From Alphaproteobacteria bacterium (lineage in GTDB: Bacteria > Pseudomonadota > Alphaproteobacteria > Geminicoccales > Geminicoccaceae): a DNA stretch of 6,813 bases. The notes beneath the pieces were generated by a model. It worked only from the letters and a program-made list of their open reading frames with translations, was not told the DNA's origin and did no database searches. The DNA is taken from positions 1 to 6,813 of the forward strand of contig JALSGW010000018.1 in the NCBI GenBank assembly GCA_026982585.1. Direction: 5' to 3'. The position numbers and the translations under genes were made by a program. Positions 1 through 5,783 of the stretch are shown here, one piece after another; position 1 is the stretch's first letter, and each line of letters opens with the position of its first letter.

Positions 1-715
1 AGGGGCTCACCACCGTGGCCGCCGATGGACGCTCGCGCGCCCTCCGTTCCCACTGCCCACGCAGCTGATCCAGTGCCGACGGGCGTCCCGGTCCCGTGAT
101 GACGAGCCGCACCCGGCTCGTGTCGCGGCCACACCACCCTTCCGCCCGTCGGCGCACGTCCGCGACGAACGCCCGGCATCGCGCCCCGGCGGGTCCCGCA
201 TCCGAATAACCGACCACCTCCTCCAGGAGGGACAGGATCCCTTCGAGGCACGAGCGGGGTCCGGGCGTATCGGCACCGTAGTCCAGGACGCCGGCCACCT
301 CCTGGTTGCGCCGGTAGCCCTCCTCCGTGAGGTTGGCCGACGCCACGATCAGCCGCAGGCGCCGGGCCCACAGCAGCACCGACACCTTCGCATGGAGCGC
401 CGCACCCGGCACGCGCACGGGCACCAGATCCCAGCGGAGGCTGCGCCGGCCGCGGCAGTGGCGCGCATCGACCAGCGCCACGGCGCAGGCGAGCGCCGCG
501 AGCCGCTCCTCGCGCTCTATGAGCCACGCCGCGCCGTCCGACTCGGGATCCGAGGTGATGCCAGCGAAGCGGGCAAGGCACTCCTCCTCGAACAAGGAGG
601 CGGAGAAGGTGAAGCTCGTCGCGACGCAACCGACGGGCTCGCCGGCGCCTTCCGGCGGGGACCACAAGTCCAGGAGGCGCTGCTCGTCCCCTCCGGGCGG
701 CACCCTGCCTCTCAT
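1..715 (-). CDS. Phospholipase D-superfamily protein (C-terminus beyond the left edge)
   Basis: The first 238 residues are visible and the reading frame is open to the window edge. Residues 31-50 look like the first strand and helix of a PLD fold (ATSFTF...). Residues 108-139 hold the diagnostic block: HxK with H108 and K110, then SANLT at 126-130, followed by N137 and E139, the usual order HxK...S-x-N...N-x-E of PLD-type nucleases and phosphodiesterases. The Asp five residues after the Lys in classical HKD motifs is replaced by Leu115, as in many divergent nuclease-like members. A second HKD half, if present, lies outside the window. The ATG at 715 overlaps the stop of the upstream gene as ATGA, so translation is probably coupled; a purine stretch AAAGG lies about 8 bases upstream. 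No signal peptide or membrane segment is seen, so a cytoplasmic nucleic-acid-acting enzyme is more likely than a phospholipase (inference). The substrate is unknown. Confidence 0.85.
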   Translation of the reverse strand, partial: MRGRVPPGGDEQRLLDLWSPPEGAGEPVGCVATSFTFSASLFEEECLARFAGITSDPESDGAAWLIEREERLAALACAVALVDARHCRGRRSLRWDLVPVRVPGAALHAKVSVLLWARRLRLIVASANLTEEGYRRNQEVAGVLDYGADTPGPRSCLEGILSLLEEVVGYSDAGPAGARCRAFVADVRRRAEGWCGRDTSRVRLVITGPGRPSALDQLRGQWERRARERPSAATVVSP

Positions 716-2049
716 ACCTGCACCTTTCCCAACGTCACACAAAAAGAGAGGAGGGGTTTCGCACGATACCGATGAACGTATTCGCCGCCGCCACGTGCGC
801 CCTCATCCCTCCGGTACCGCGGCCGTGTCAAGACTGTCCCATCGTCGAAGCGGTCCAGCCACGGCGCCCTGCCCGCCGGTGGTTTCCTCTCCTGGATCTC
901 CAGGTGATGGGCGAGGAGACCTTCCACCCAGGCCTGTGTCTTCGAACGTTCACCCACCCTGCGGAACCGAGCGGCGAACTCGTCAGCCAGACCCTTCACG
1001 CCGAGCCCGTCCAATGCGACACGAGCGGACTCGAATGCCTCCGGGGCGCCGACCGCGGCCCGCTCCATGACTTCCGACCGTGCCAGGGCTCGCACATGCA
1101 TCCTGCGGCCGTGACGCGTCGCCAGATACAGCAGCTCCTCAAAGGCGTCCTGGAGCAGGCGGGCGAACCGCTCGTAGGCGGATATGGCATCGAGCAGGAC
1201 GCCCAGCGCCTCCGGCGCCCGGCCTCGCAGACGTTCGTGGAAGCTCCGTTCGGATCCCTCCGCGCGGGACCTCGCGCCCCCGTCCGACGACAGCAGGTCC
1301 AGCAACCACGCGCGCCAGCCGATCTCACCGCTCCGGCGCAGGATTTCCCACAGCGCCTCGCGCACGGCAGGCCCTGCTCCCGCGGGATCCAGGTGCGAGG
1401 CCATCTCATGCCATCCGCGCCATCCCGCGGAACGGTCCGTCCGGCCCGCCGCCAGGCCTGCCTCCACCGCGTCGGCGAGACGGCGCTTGAAGTCTCGGCC
1501 GGGACCCGCCCCCGTCACGAACCCGTGCAGGCCTGTGTCGTCCTCCCACGCCTGGAGCAGATCGAGGCCACGATCCATCAGACGCCCGTCACGATCGATC
1601 AGCCGCAGGGTCTCCGCCAGCACACGGTAGACCCCGTGGAAACCGAAGACCGTGGGGGTCTTGAGATAGGTCCTGGCGCAGACGGGCTCACCTCGCTGCA
1701 GGGCGGCGGTCACCTTCTCGTGACCCGGTAGGCCGCGCAGCCTCTCACCCCGGCCGTGCACCCGCACGAGCGCCTCGACCACGTACCACTCGTAGACCTG
1801 CCAGGGAGGGCTGACGCCGTCGGCGGCGAGCGCGTCGACACCGACCTCCTCTGCGATCACGGCACCTGCACAGATCGGCACGAGGTAGCGGGGGTCCGAC
1901 TGCCGTTCCCGTACGCCCGGGACGAGCATCACCCCGAGCCTGTCCGCGATCATATAGAGCCCCAGCGGATCGAGCCCGCTCTCCGAGACCTGCGAAGCGT
2001 CCCACGCCGAGCGGACCGGTACCAGCAGCCTAGCGCTTCGCACGCCCAC
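712..2049 (-). CDS. Protein of unknown function, 445 aa, coupled to the PLD gene
   Basis: I do not recognise a named family. The N-terminus has LDPLG (residues 26-30), then PGVRERQSDPRYL (44-56). This loosely resembles the opening of several uncharacterised proteins found beside PLD and helicase genes, such as DUF6361-type proteins (weak, from memory). An aromatic segment WQVYEWYVVEALVR (83-96) and TYLKTPTVFGFHGVY (127-141) follow. The middle (about 185-365) is helical and rich in Arg, Glu and Ala. The C-terminus (about 380-445) is rich in His, Arg and aromatic residues: HHLEIQERKPP (381-391), PW (396-397), YVHRYR (424-429). There is no signal peptide or membrane helix. The annotated start is GTG at 2049; another in-frame GTG at 2043 lies 9 bases from GAGAGAGG and may be the true start. 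The stop overlaps the PLD start by four bases. The strict pairing suggests a partner or specificity subunit of the PLD protein (inference). Confidence 0.85.
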   Translation of the reverse strand: MGVRSARLLVPVRSAWDASQVSESGLDPLGLYMIADRLGVMLVPGVRERQSDPRYLVPICAGAVIAEEVGVDALAADGVSPPWQVYEWYVVEALVRVHGRGERLRGLPGHEKVTAALQRGEPVCARTYLKTPTVFGFHGVYRVLAETLRLIDRDGRLMDRGLDLLQAWEDDTGLHGFVTGAGPGRDFKRRLADAVEAGLAAGRTDRSAGWRGWHEMASHLDPAGAGPAVREALWEILRRSGEIGWRAWLLDLLSSDGGARSRAEGSERSFHERLRGRAPEALGVLLDAISAYERFARLLQDAFEELLYLATRHGRRMHVRALARSEVMERAAVGAPEAFESARVALDGLGVKGLADEFAARFRRVGERSKTQAWVEGLLAHHLEIQERKPPAGRAPWLDRFDDGTVLTRPRYRRDEGARGGGEYVHRYRAKPLLSFCVTLGKVQV

Positions 2050-2052
2050 CCG

Positions 2053-2060
2053 CCTCTCTC
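2053..2060 (-). promoter_or_regulatory. Ribosome binding site of the 445-aa gene
   Basis: GAGAGAGG on the minus strand lies 3 bases before the GTG at 2049 and 9 bases before the in-frame GTG at 2043. The spacing favours 2043 as the real start, which would shorten the protein by two residues. Confidence 0.5.
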
Positions 2061-2130
2061 ACGAATCCACGCGCCCGCCTGCATGACAGCGCCGGTCCAT
2101 CCAGGCGCACGGCGTGGCACCCGCAATCGG

Positions 2131-2177
2131 GCCGGCGTACGAGCGCCGTCCATACGGGGCCCGTGTACCACGCCGGC
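2131..2177 (-). repeat. 8-bp inverted repeat with nested hairpin in the intergenic gap
   Basis: GCCGGCGT (2131-2138) is exactly complementary to ACGCCGGC (2170-2177). Between the arms, 2154-2164 is a near-perfect palindrome (ACGGG-G-CCCGT) that can form a small inner hairpin. The element lies just downstream of the small gene's stop and upstream of the 445-aa gene, so it would be in any transcript that reads through. No T-run follows on the minus strand, so it is not a standard intrinsic terminator. In GC-rich DNA such stems can arise by chance. Confidence 0.3.
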
Positions 2178-2185
2178 ACGCAGGA

Positions 2186-2404
2186 TCAGGCACGGTCGTC
2201 ACCATCCCCATCGGTCGGGGGTTCGTCGCCGCCGAAGACATCGATCTGCCGGAGAAACTGCTCCCGCGTCATCTGGAGGCCCGTGGGATCCGGCCCCGAA
2301 GCGACGATCCCGTCTTCGATCGCATAGGCGAGTGCCTTCCGGATCGCCTCCTCGCGGGTCCGTCCGACCGCCATCACGACGCAGCCCAGCTTCACCGAAT
2401 ACAC
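2186..2404 (-). CDS. Small orphan protein, 72 aa, acidic C-terminus
   Basis: This GTG-started frame has a good ribosome binding site and GC-rich third codon positions, which support a real gene. The first 35 residues read like a small alpha/beta unit: a hydrophobic strand (VKLGCVVMAV), then TREEAIRKALAYAIEDG, an amphipathic helix. The strand followed by an EEA helix is loosely reminiscent of HicB-type folds, but the match is too short to assign. Residues 57-72 are acidic and low-complexity (GGDEPPTDGDGDD). It lies 118 bases after the ADP-ribosylglycohydrolase stop and 136 bases before the 445-aa gene, on the same strand, so it may be co-transcribed with either. Its function is unknown; an adaptor, antitoxin-like or regulatory role is only a guess. 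Confidence 0.6.
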   Translation of the reverse strand: MYSVKLGCVVMAVGRTREEAIRKALAYAIEDGIVASGPDPTGLQMTREQFLRQIDVFGGDEPPTDGDGDDRA

Positions 2405-2410
2405 ACTCGT

Positions 2411-2420
2411 CCCCTCTTTT
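2411..2420 (-). promoter_or_regulatory. Ribosome binding site of the 72-aa gene
   Basis: A purine run AAAAGAGGGG on the minus strand ends 6 bases before the GTG at 2404. This decides between two overlapping GTG triplets and supports translation of the short frame. Confidence 0.55.
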
Positions 2421-2522
2421 CCAGCAATCTAGACGGGCACATCCATGCGGTGAGCCGTGTTCCCGCACCAATCACGCCGCACGCACCGGCCCACTCGGCC
2501 CGAAAGCCATGCGTCCATCATC

Positions 2523-3521
2523 TCAACGCCGCCGCTGTGCCTCGGACTCACAGGCGGCGAGCAGGGCGTCGGCCAGCGCCTCGACCCGCTCCCGCATCGC
2601 CAGCCGCTCAAGCCACCGTCCCGGTATGCCGCCCGCGCCGAACACCGCGCCGGCGAGCTGGCCGCACACGGCCCCCGTGGTGTCCGCGTCCTCACCGAGG
2701 TTCACCGCCCTCAGGCAGGCCTCCTCGAAGCCGCCGCTCCGGCCCAGCGCCCACAGCGCGGCCTCCAGGCAATGGACCACGTACCCGCTCCCCCGGATCT
2801 CCGGTGGCTCCCGCCCCCGCCACGATCCCCGGGCCACCCGCTCGATCTCGGGACACAGCGGCTCACGCTCCCAGAGCCCCGCCACAGGCTCGTACATGGG
2901 CGAGAGCAGCGTCTCCAGCGGCTCGCCACGGAGGGCGCCCACGAGCAGCCCCGTGAAGTAGCGGCAGGCGTCCACCGCCGCCGGCGCGCCGTGGGTCGTC
3001 TTCGAGCACTGGCCCGCCCATCGCACCGCCTCCTCCGGCGCGTGCGCCCAGCGCAGGGCGATGGGCGCGATGCGCATCAGCGACCCGTTGCCGGCGCTCC
3101 ACGGGTCCGCGGGCCCCGCGAACGGGTCGCCCGTCTCCCGGAAGGTCTCCAGCGCCCGGTCCACCGTGTTGCCGATGTCGAAGCATTCGCCGGTCGATGA
3201 CAGATGCCCGTGGTCGCGCCACCTGAGGTAGCGGCGCATCTGGTCCACGGGATCGAAGCCGCCCCGCTCGACCAGGCTCTCGGCGAGACACAGGGCCATG
3301 GAGGTGTCGTCCGTCCACTGGCCCGGCGCCAGATCGAACGGCCCGCCGCCCACCATGTCCGTCACCGGATCGAACGTTCCCGGCCGCGAGAATTCCAGCG
3401 TGGTGCCCAGGGCGTCGCCGACGGCGAGCCCGAGCAGCGCCCCGCGCCACCGGTCGAGCCGCCTGATCGGCTGTCCCTGTCCGCGTCCGTGTCCTCCACC
3501 TCGCATGCCGAACTTCCCCAT
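2523..3521 (-). CDS. ADP-ribosylglycohydrolase (DraG/ARH family)
   Basis: This 332-residue enzyme of the DraG/ARH family is predicted to hydrolyse the glycosidic bond of ADP-ribose attached to a protein or other acceptor, using a binuclear Mg site. The family signatures are intact and in order: GALLGLAVGDALG (27-39), the metal-binding WTDDTSM (69-75), GNGSLMR (144-150) and GEDADTTGA (276-284), which carries the C-terminal metal-binding Asp and Thr residues. Length is normal for the family. The frame stays open upstream to 3917, but that part overlaps the AAA+ gene. The ATG at 3521 sits in TGATG with the AAA+ stop and gives a family-like N-terminus, so it is chosen; an alternative ATG lies at 3506. 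The first 18 residues form a Gly/Arg/His-rich tail. Coupling to the AAA+ gene implies a joint function. The substrate (Arg, Ser, nucleic acid or free ADP-ribose derivative) cannot be told from sequence. Confidence 0.95.
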   Translation of the reverse strand: MGKFGMRGGGHGRGQGQPIRRLDRWRGALLGLAVGDALGTTLEFSRPGTFDPVTDMVGGGPFDLAPGQWTDDTSMALCLAESLVERGGFDPVDQMRRYLRWRDHGHLSSTGECFDIGNTVDRALETFRETGDPFAGPADPWSAGNGSLMRIAPIALRWAHAPEEAVRWAGQCSKTTHGAPAAVDACRYFTGLLVGALRGEPLETLLSPMYEPVAGLWEREPLCPEIERVARGSWRGREPPEIRGSGYVVHCLEAALWALGRSGGFEEACLRAVNLGEDADTTGAVCGQLAGAVFGAGGIPGRWLERLAMRERVEALADALLAACESEAQRRR

Positions 3522-5665
3522 CACCACACGAAGCCGATCGGGCGCGCCGGCCCGCCTTCCGCATCCGCCTTGCGCCGCACCTCCTCGACGAGGGCATCCG
3601 CCACCGCCCGCGGGCCAGTGAAGGGCTCGACCTGGTGGCGGCGCAGCAGCACGGCGAAGTCGCCGATCGCGAGCGTCTGCAGCGCGCGGACGCGCTCGAC
3701 GAGCTCCCTCCGGGGGATCCTCAGGTTGAACCGCCGGCACATGGCGCGGAACAGACGCTCGGCCTGATCCGGGCGGAGGAACCGGAACTCCACCTTCAGG
3801 TCGAAGCGCCGCACGACGGCCGGATCGAGGGCCGCGAACCGGTTGGTCGTCGCGACCAGGACGCCGCGGTAGCGCTCCAGGGCCGACAGCATCACGTTCA
3901 CCTGGGTCACCTCCCACCGGTGGCGCGCGCCTTCTCGCGCCGAGAGGAAGGAATCCATCTCGTCCAGCAGCAGCACCGCATCATCCCGCTCGGCCGCCTC
4001 GAAGAGCGCGTCGATCGCCTTTTCGGTCTCGCCGAGGTATTTCGACAACAGCTCCGCCGGCCTCGCCTCCACGAGCGGCCGCCCCAGGCGGCGGGCGAGC
4101 TCGCGTGCGAAGGCCGTCTTTCCGGTGCCGGGCGGTCCATAGAGGCACACGCGCAGGCTCGGGCTGGCTCGGACCGCATCGAGCAGGGCGTCGAGGCGAT
4201 GGGAGGCGTTGACGTACCGGAGGTCGTACCGCTCGTCGCCGCGCCGGTCCGGACGGATCTCCTCGGCTCCGATGACCTTCAGATACCCGTTGACCACGTC
4301 GACGAGCGCGTCCGCCACGTCCGTGCCGACGCTACCCGCCGTGATCATACGGGCCGAACGGGCGGCCAGCGCGGCGACCGCGGGCGACACGGCGGGCGAA
4401 GCCGCCAGCGCACGGACCGTGCGCTCGGGAACGGCCTCCCCCACGGCCCTGCGGATGATCGTCTCGCGCACCGAGCGATCCGGGACCGGCAGCTCCAGGA
4501 TCAGCGAGAACCGCCGCAGCAGAGCCGAACCGAACACCCGTGGTTCGTTGCAGATCCACACCGTCGGCACGGGCCCGTTCTCCATGGCCTGGATGAACCA
4601 TCCCTTCCCGCGCCGGCCGCCGTGGACCTCCAGGACGTCACCACGCACCAGGTCGGCCAGCGTGTCGTCCGCCTCGTCGAAGACCAGGATCCCGCGCCCC
4701 TGGCCGAGGAGCGCCTGCGCCGCGGCGAAGGTCCTCAGCCGGCGCTTGCCCTCGACGATGTCGCCGTCCTCGTCCATGACGGGCACCTCGTGCACGGCGC
4801 ACCCCAGCTCCCTGGCCACCACCCTGCTGAGCTGGGTCTTGCCGGTGCCGGGCGGCCCGTAGAGGAGGACGTTCACGCCGCGTGTTCCCTCTGTGAGCGC
4901 ATGGCGCAGACAGGCCACCAGCATCGAGCACTCGCGCTCCAGATGGGCGTAGTCCTCGCGCCGCAGGCAGGGCGGCTCCGGGACATGCAGGATCCCCTTG
5001 AGGACCTTGCCCACGGCGGCCTCCTGCTCGGTGGCAAGGTGGAGCAGCGAGGTGCTCATCAGATCGAGCTTGTCCCGCAGCCGGTCGGCGCGGCGGTCCA
5101 CCTGCAGGAGCCCGCTCCCGATCAGCGCCCCGTCGCTGCGCAGGGCTTCGCGCATCTCGCCCACCGTCGCACCAAGCACGACGGCCAGCACGCGCGCGAG
5201 CCCGCCGCCGCGCAGGCTCTCGATGTGCCAGGCCGCCTCCGCCAACGGCGGGTGCTCGTGGATCAGGATGGCGAAGGCGAGGACGCACCGCTGGACCTCG
5301 CTCAGGCCGGCGAGCTCCGCCAGCTCGGCAAGGTTGCGCCGCAGCGGATCCGGCAGCTCGGGCACGAGCGCCTCGTGCTCCACCAGGGCCTCCGCCAGGC
5401 GGCGGCGCACCTCGACGGCGAACGCGCGCTGGTCCTCCGCGGGAGCCCGCGGAAGCCCGAAGAGCTCGCAGATCCCACCGTCGCCGTAATGGACCTTGCC
5501 GAGGTAGCTCCGGAACCCTTCCAGCCGCACCAGGATCCGCAGCGTCCACAGCCTGACGACCGCCGGGGTCGTGTCCACCCCACCTGCCGCACGGCTCTCT
5601 TCGTGCCTAGCCCCCTTCTCGATCAGCCACAATGTGTCGCTCAGCAGCCTGTTCAGCTCTCCCAT
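3521..5665 (-). CDS. Tandem AAA+ ATPase with a long N-terminal domain
   Basis: This 714-residue protein carries two AAA+ modules. Module 1 has Walker A GPPGTGKT (270-277), Walker B ILVFDEADD (326-334), sensor-1 Asn373 and an arginine pair at 384-385. Module 2 has Walker A GPPGTGKT (510-517), a SKYLGETEK pore-loop-like segment (541-549), Walker B LLLDEMD (565-571), sensor-1 TTNR (606-609) and arginines at 619-620. Both sites look ATPase-competent. Module 1 has MDEDGD in place of the SKY motif, a feature I associate with a bacterial group of CDC48-like tandem ATPases. The first 260 or so residues are helical and match nothing I can name; they probably bind substrate or partner. The ATG at 5665 is preferred because GAGAGGA lies 8 bases upstream. 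The frame continues to a TTG at 5713 without a binding site. The protein is probably a soluble ring-forming remodelling ATPase, and its stop overlaps the ADP-ribosylglycohydrolase start. Confidence 0.95.
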   Translation of the reverse strand: MGELNRLLSDTLWLIEKGARHEESRAAGGVDTTPAVVRLWTLRILVRLEGFRSYLGKVHYGDGGICELFGLPRAPAEDQRAFAVEVRRRLAEALVEHEALVPELPDPLRRNLAELAELAGLSEVQRCVLAFAILIHEHPPLAEAAWHIESLRGGGLARVLAVVLGATVGEMREALRSDGALIGSGLLQVDRRADRLRDKLDLMSTSLLHLATEQEAAVGKVLKGILHVPEPPCLRREDYAHLERECSMLVACLRHALTEGTRGVNVLLYGPPGTGKTQLSRVVARELGCAVHEVPVMDEDGDIVEGKRRLRTFAAAQALLGQGRGILVFDEADDTLADLVRGDVLEVHGGRRGKGWFIQAMENGPVPTVWICNEPRVFGSALLRRFSLILELPVPDRSVRETIIRRAVGEAVPERTVRALAASPAVSPAVAALAARSARMITAGSVGTDVADALVDVVNGYLKVIGAEEIRPDRRGDERYDLRYVNASHRLDALLDAVRASPSLRVCLYGPPGTGKTAFARELARRLGRPLVEARPAELLSKYLGETEKAIDALFEAAERDDAVLLLDEMDSFLSAREGARHRWEVTQVNVMLSALERYRGVLVATTNRFAALDPAVVRRFDLKVEFRFLRPDQAERLFRAMCRRFNLRIPRRELVERVRALQTLAIGDFAVLLRRHQVEPFTGPRAVADALVEEVRRKADAEGGPARPIGFVW

Positions 5666-5673
5666 GTCCTCGG

Positions 5674-5680
5674 TCCTCTC
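5674..5680 (-). promoter_or_regulatory. Ribosome binding site of the AAA+ gene
   Basis: GAGAGGA on the minus strand lies 8 bases before the ATG at 5665. No comparable purine tract precedes the upstream TTG at 5713, so this site decides the start. Confidence 0.6.
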
Positions 5681-5691
5681 GCTTGGCGCCC

Positions 5692-5697
5692 ATTCTA
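5692..5697 (-). promoter_or_regulatory. Candidate -10 element for the AAA+ gene
   Basis: TAGAAT on the minus strand matches five of six positions of TATAAT and would start a transcript near 5685, leaving a leader of about 20 bases that includes the ribosome binding site. No good -35 hexamer is found at the proper spacing, so this is tentative; the expected -35 position lies within the inverted repeat at 5708-5722. Confidence 0.3.
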
Positions 5698-5707
5698 CGG
5701 ATCCGAG

Positions 5708-5722
5708 CGACAACTTATGTCG
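5708..5722. promoter_or_regulatory. Inverted repeat, possible operator for the leftward genes
   Basis: CGACA (5708-5712) and TGTCG (5718-5722) form a perfect 5-bp dyad with a 5-base centre, ACTTA. It covers the expected -35 region of the leftward promoter, a typical repressor position. No regulator gene is visible in the window. Confidence 0.4.
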
Positions 5723-5741
5723 TCACGCTGCAACGGCCGGA

Positions 5742-5758
5742 GGCTCAGGTTTTGAGCC
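5742..5758. promoter_or_regulatory. Inverted repeat, possible operator for the rightward gene
   Basis: GGCTCA (5742-5747) and TGAGCC (5753-5758) form a perfect 6-bp dyad with a 5-base centre. It spans the place where the -35 of the rightward promoter should be, with its nearer edge 11 bases upstream of the -10. The arm sequence differs from the dyad at 5708-5722, so two different regulators, or structures, would be involved. Confidence 0.45.
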
Positions 5759-5769
5759 ACTGACGCCCG

Positions 5770-5775
5770 TATACT
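5770..5775 (+). promoter_or_regulatory. -10 element of a leaderless promoter
   Basis: TATACT matches five of six TATAAT positions. Only 8 bases separate it from the ATG at 5784, so transcription would begin at or within about two bases of the start codon. No ribosome binding site is seen before this ATG, which agrees with a leaderless message. No canonical -35 is present at 16-18 bases. Confidence 0.5.
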
Positions 5776-5783
5776 TCGCTTTC

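Noticed and set aside
1..2049. Assignment of the PLD protein and its partner to DISARM (DrmC) or to the Dpd DNA-modification system (DpdK)
   Set aside because: No other component of either system is in the window, and a PLD fold alone does not identify one.
2426..2431. TAGATT on the minus strand as a promoter for the 72-aa gene
   Set aside because: No -35 is found at a suitable distance, and the predicted start would fall at the edge of the ribosome binding site.
2405..2522. Possible terminator after the ADP-ribosylglycohydrolase gene
   Set aside because: Only a 4-bp GGCC stem is found and there is no T-run on the minus strand.
327..2961. Several overlapping plus-strand frames of 127 to 401 residues opposite the PLD and 445-aa genes
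   Set aside because: Their products are low-complexity Pro/Arg/Ser/Ala sequences with no motifs, typical of shadows of GC-rich genes.
3522..3917. N-terminal extension of the ADP-ribosylglycohydrolase frame by 132 residues
   Set aside because: It lies wholly inside the AAA+ gene in another frame and reads as Arg/Gly/Pro-rich shadow sequence. The ATG at 3521 gives the family's normal N-terminus.
5666..5713. TTG start at 5713 adding 16 residues to the AAA+ protein
   Set aside because: There is no ribosome binding site before the TTG, and the extension would run over the candidate -10 element. The ATG at 5665 has a well-spaced site.
3635..5755. A 706-residue open frame on the plus strand, antisense to the AAA+ gene
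   Set aside because: The opposite strand encodes two intact AAA+ modules with every motif. Long antisense frames are expected in DNA of this GC content, and its product has no recognisable domain.
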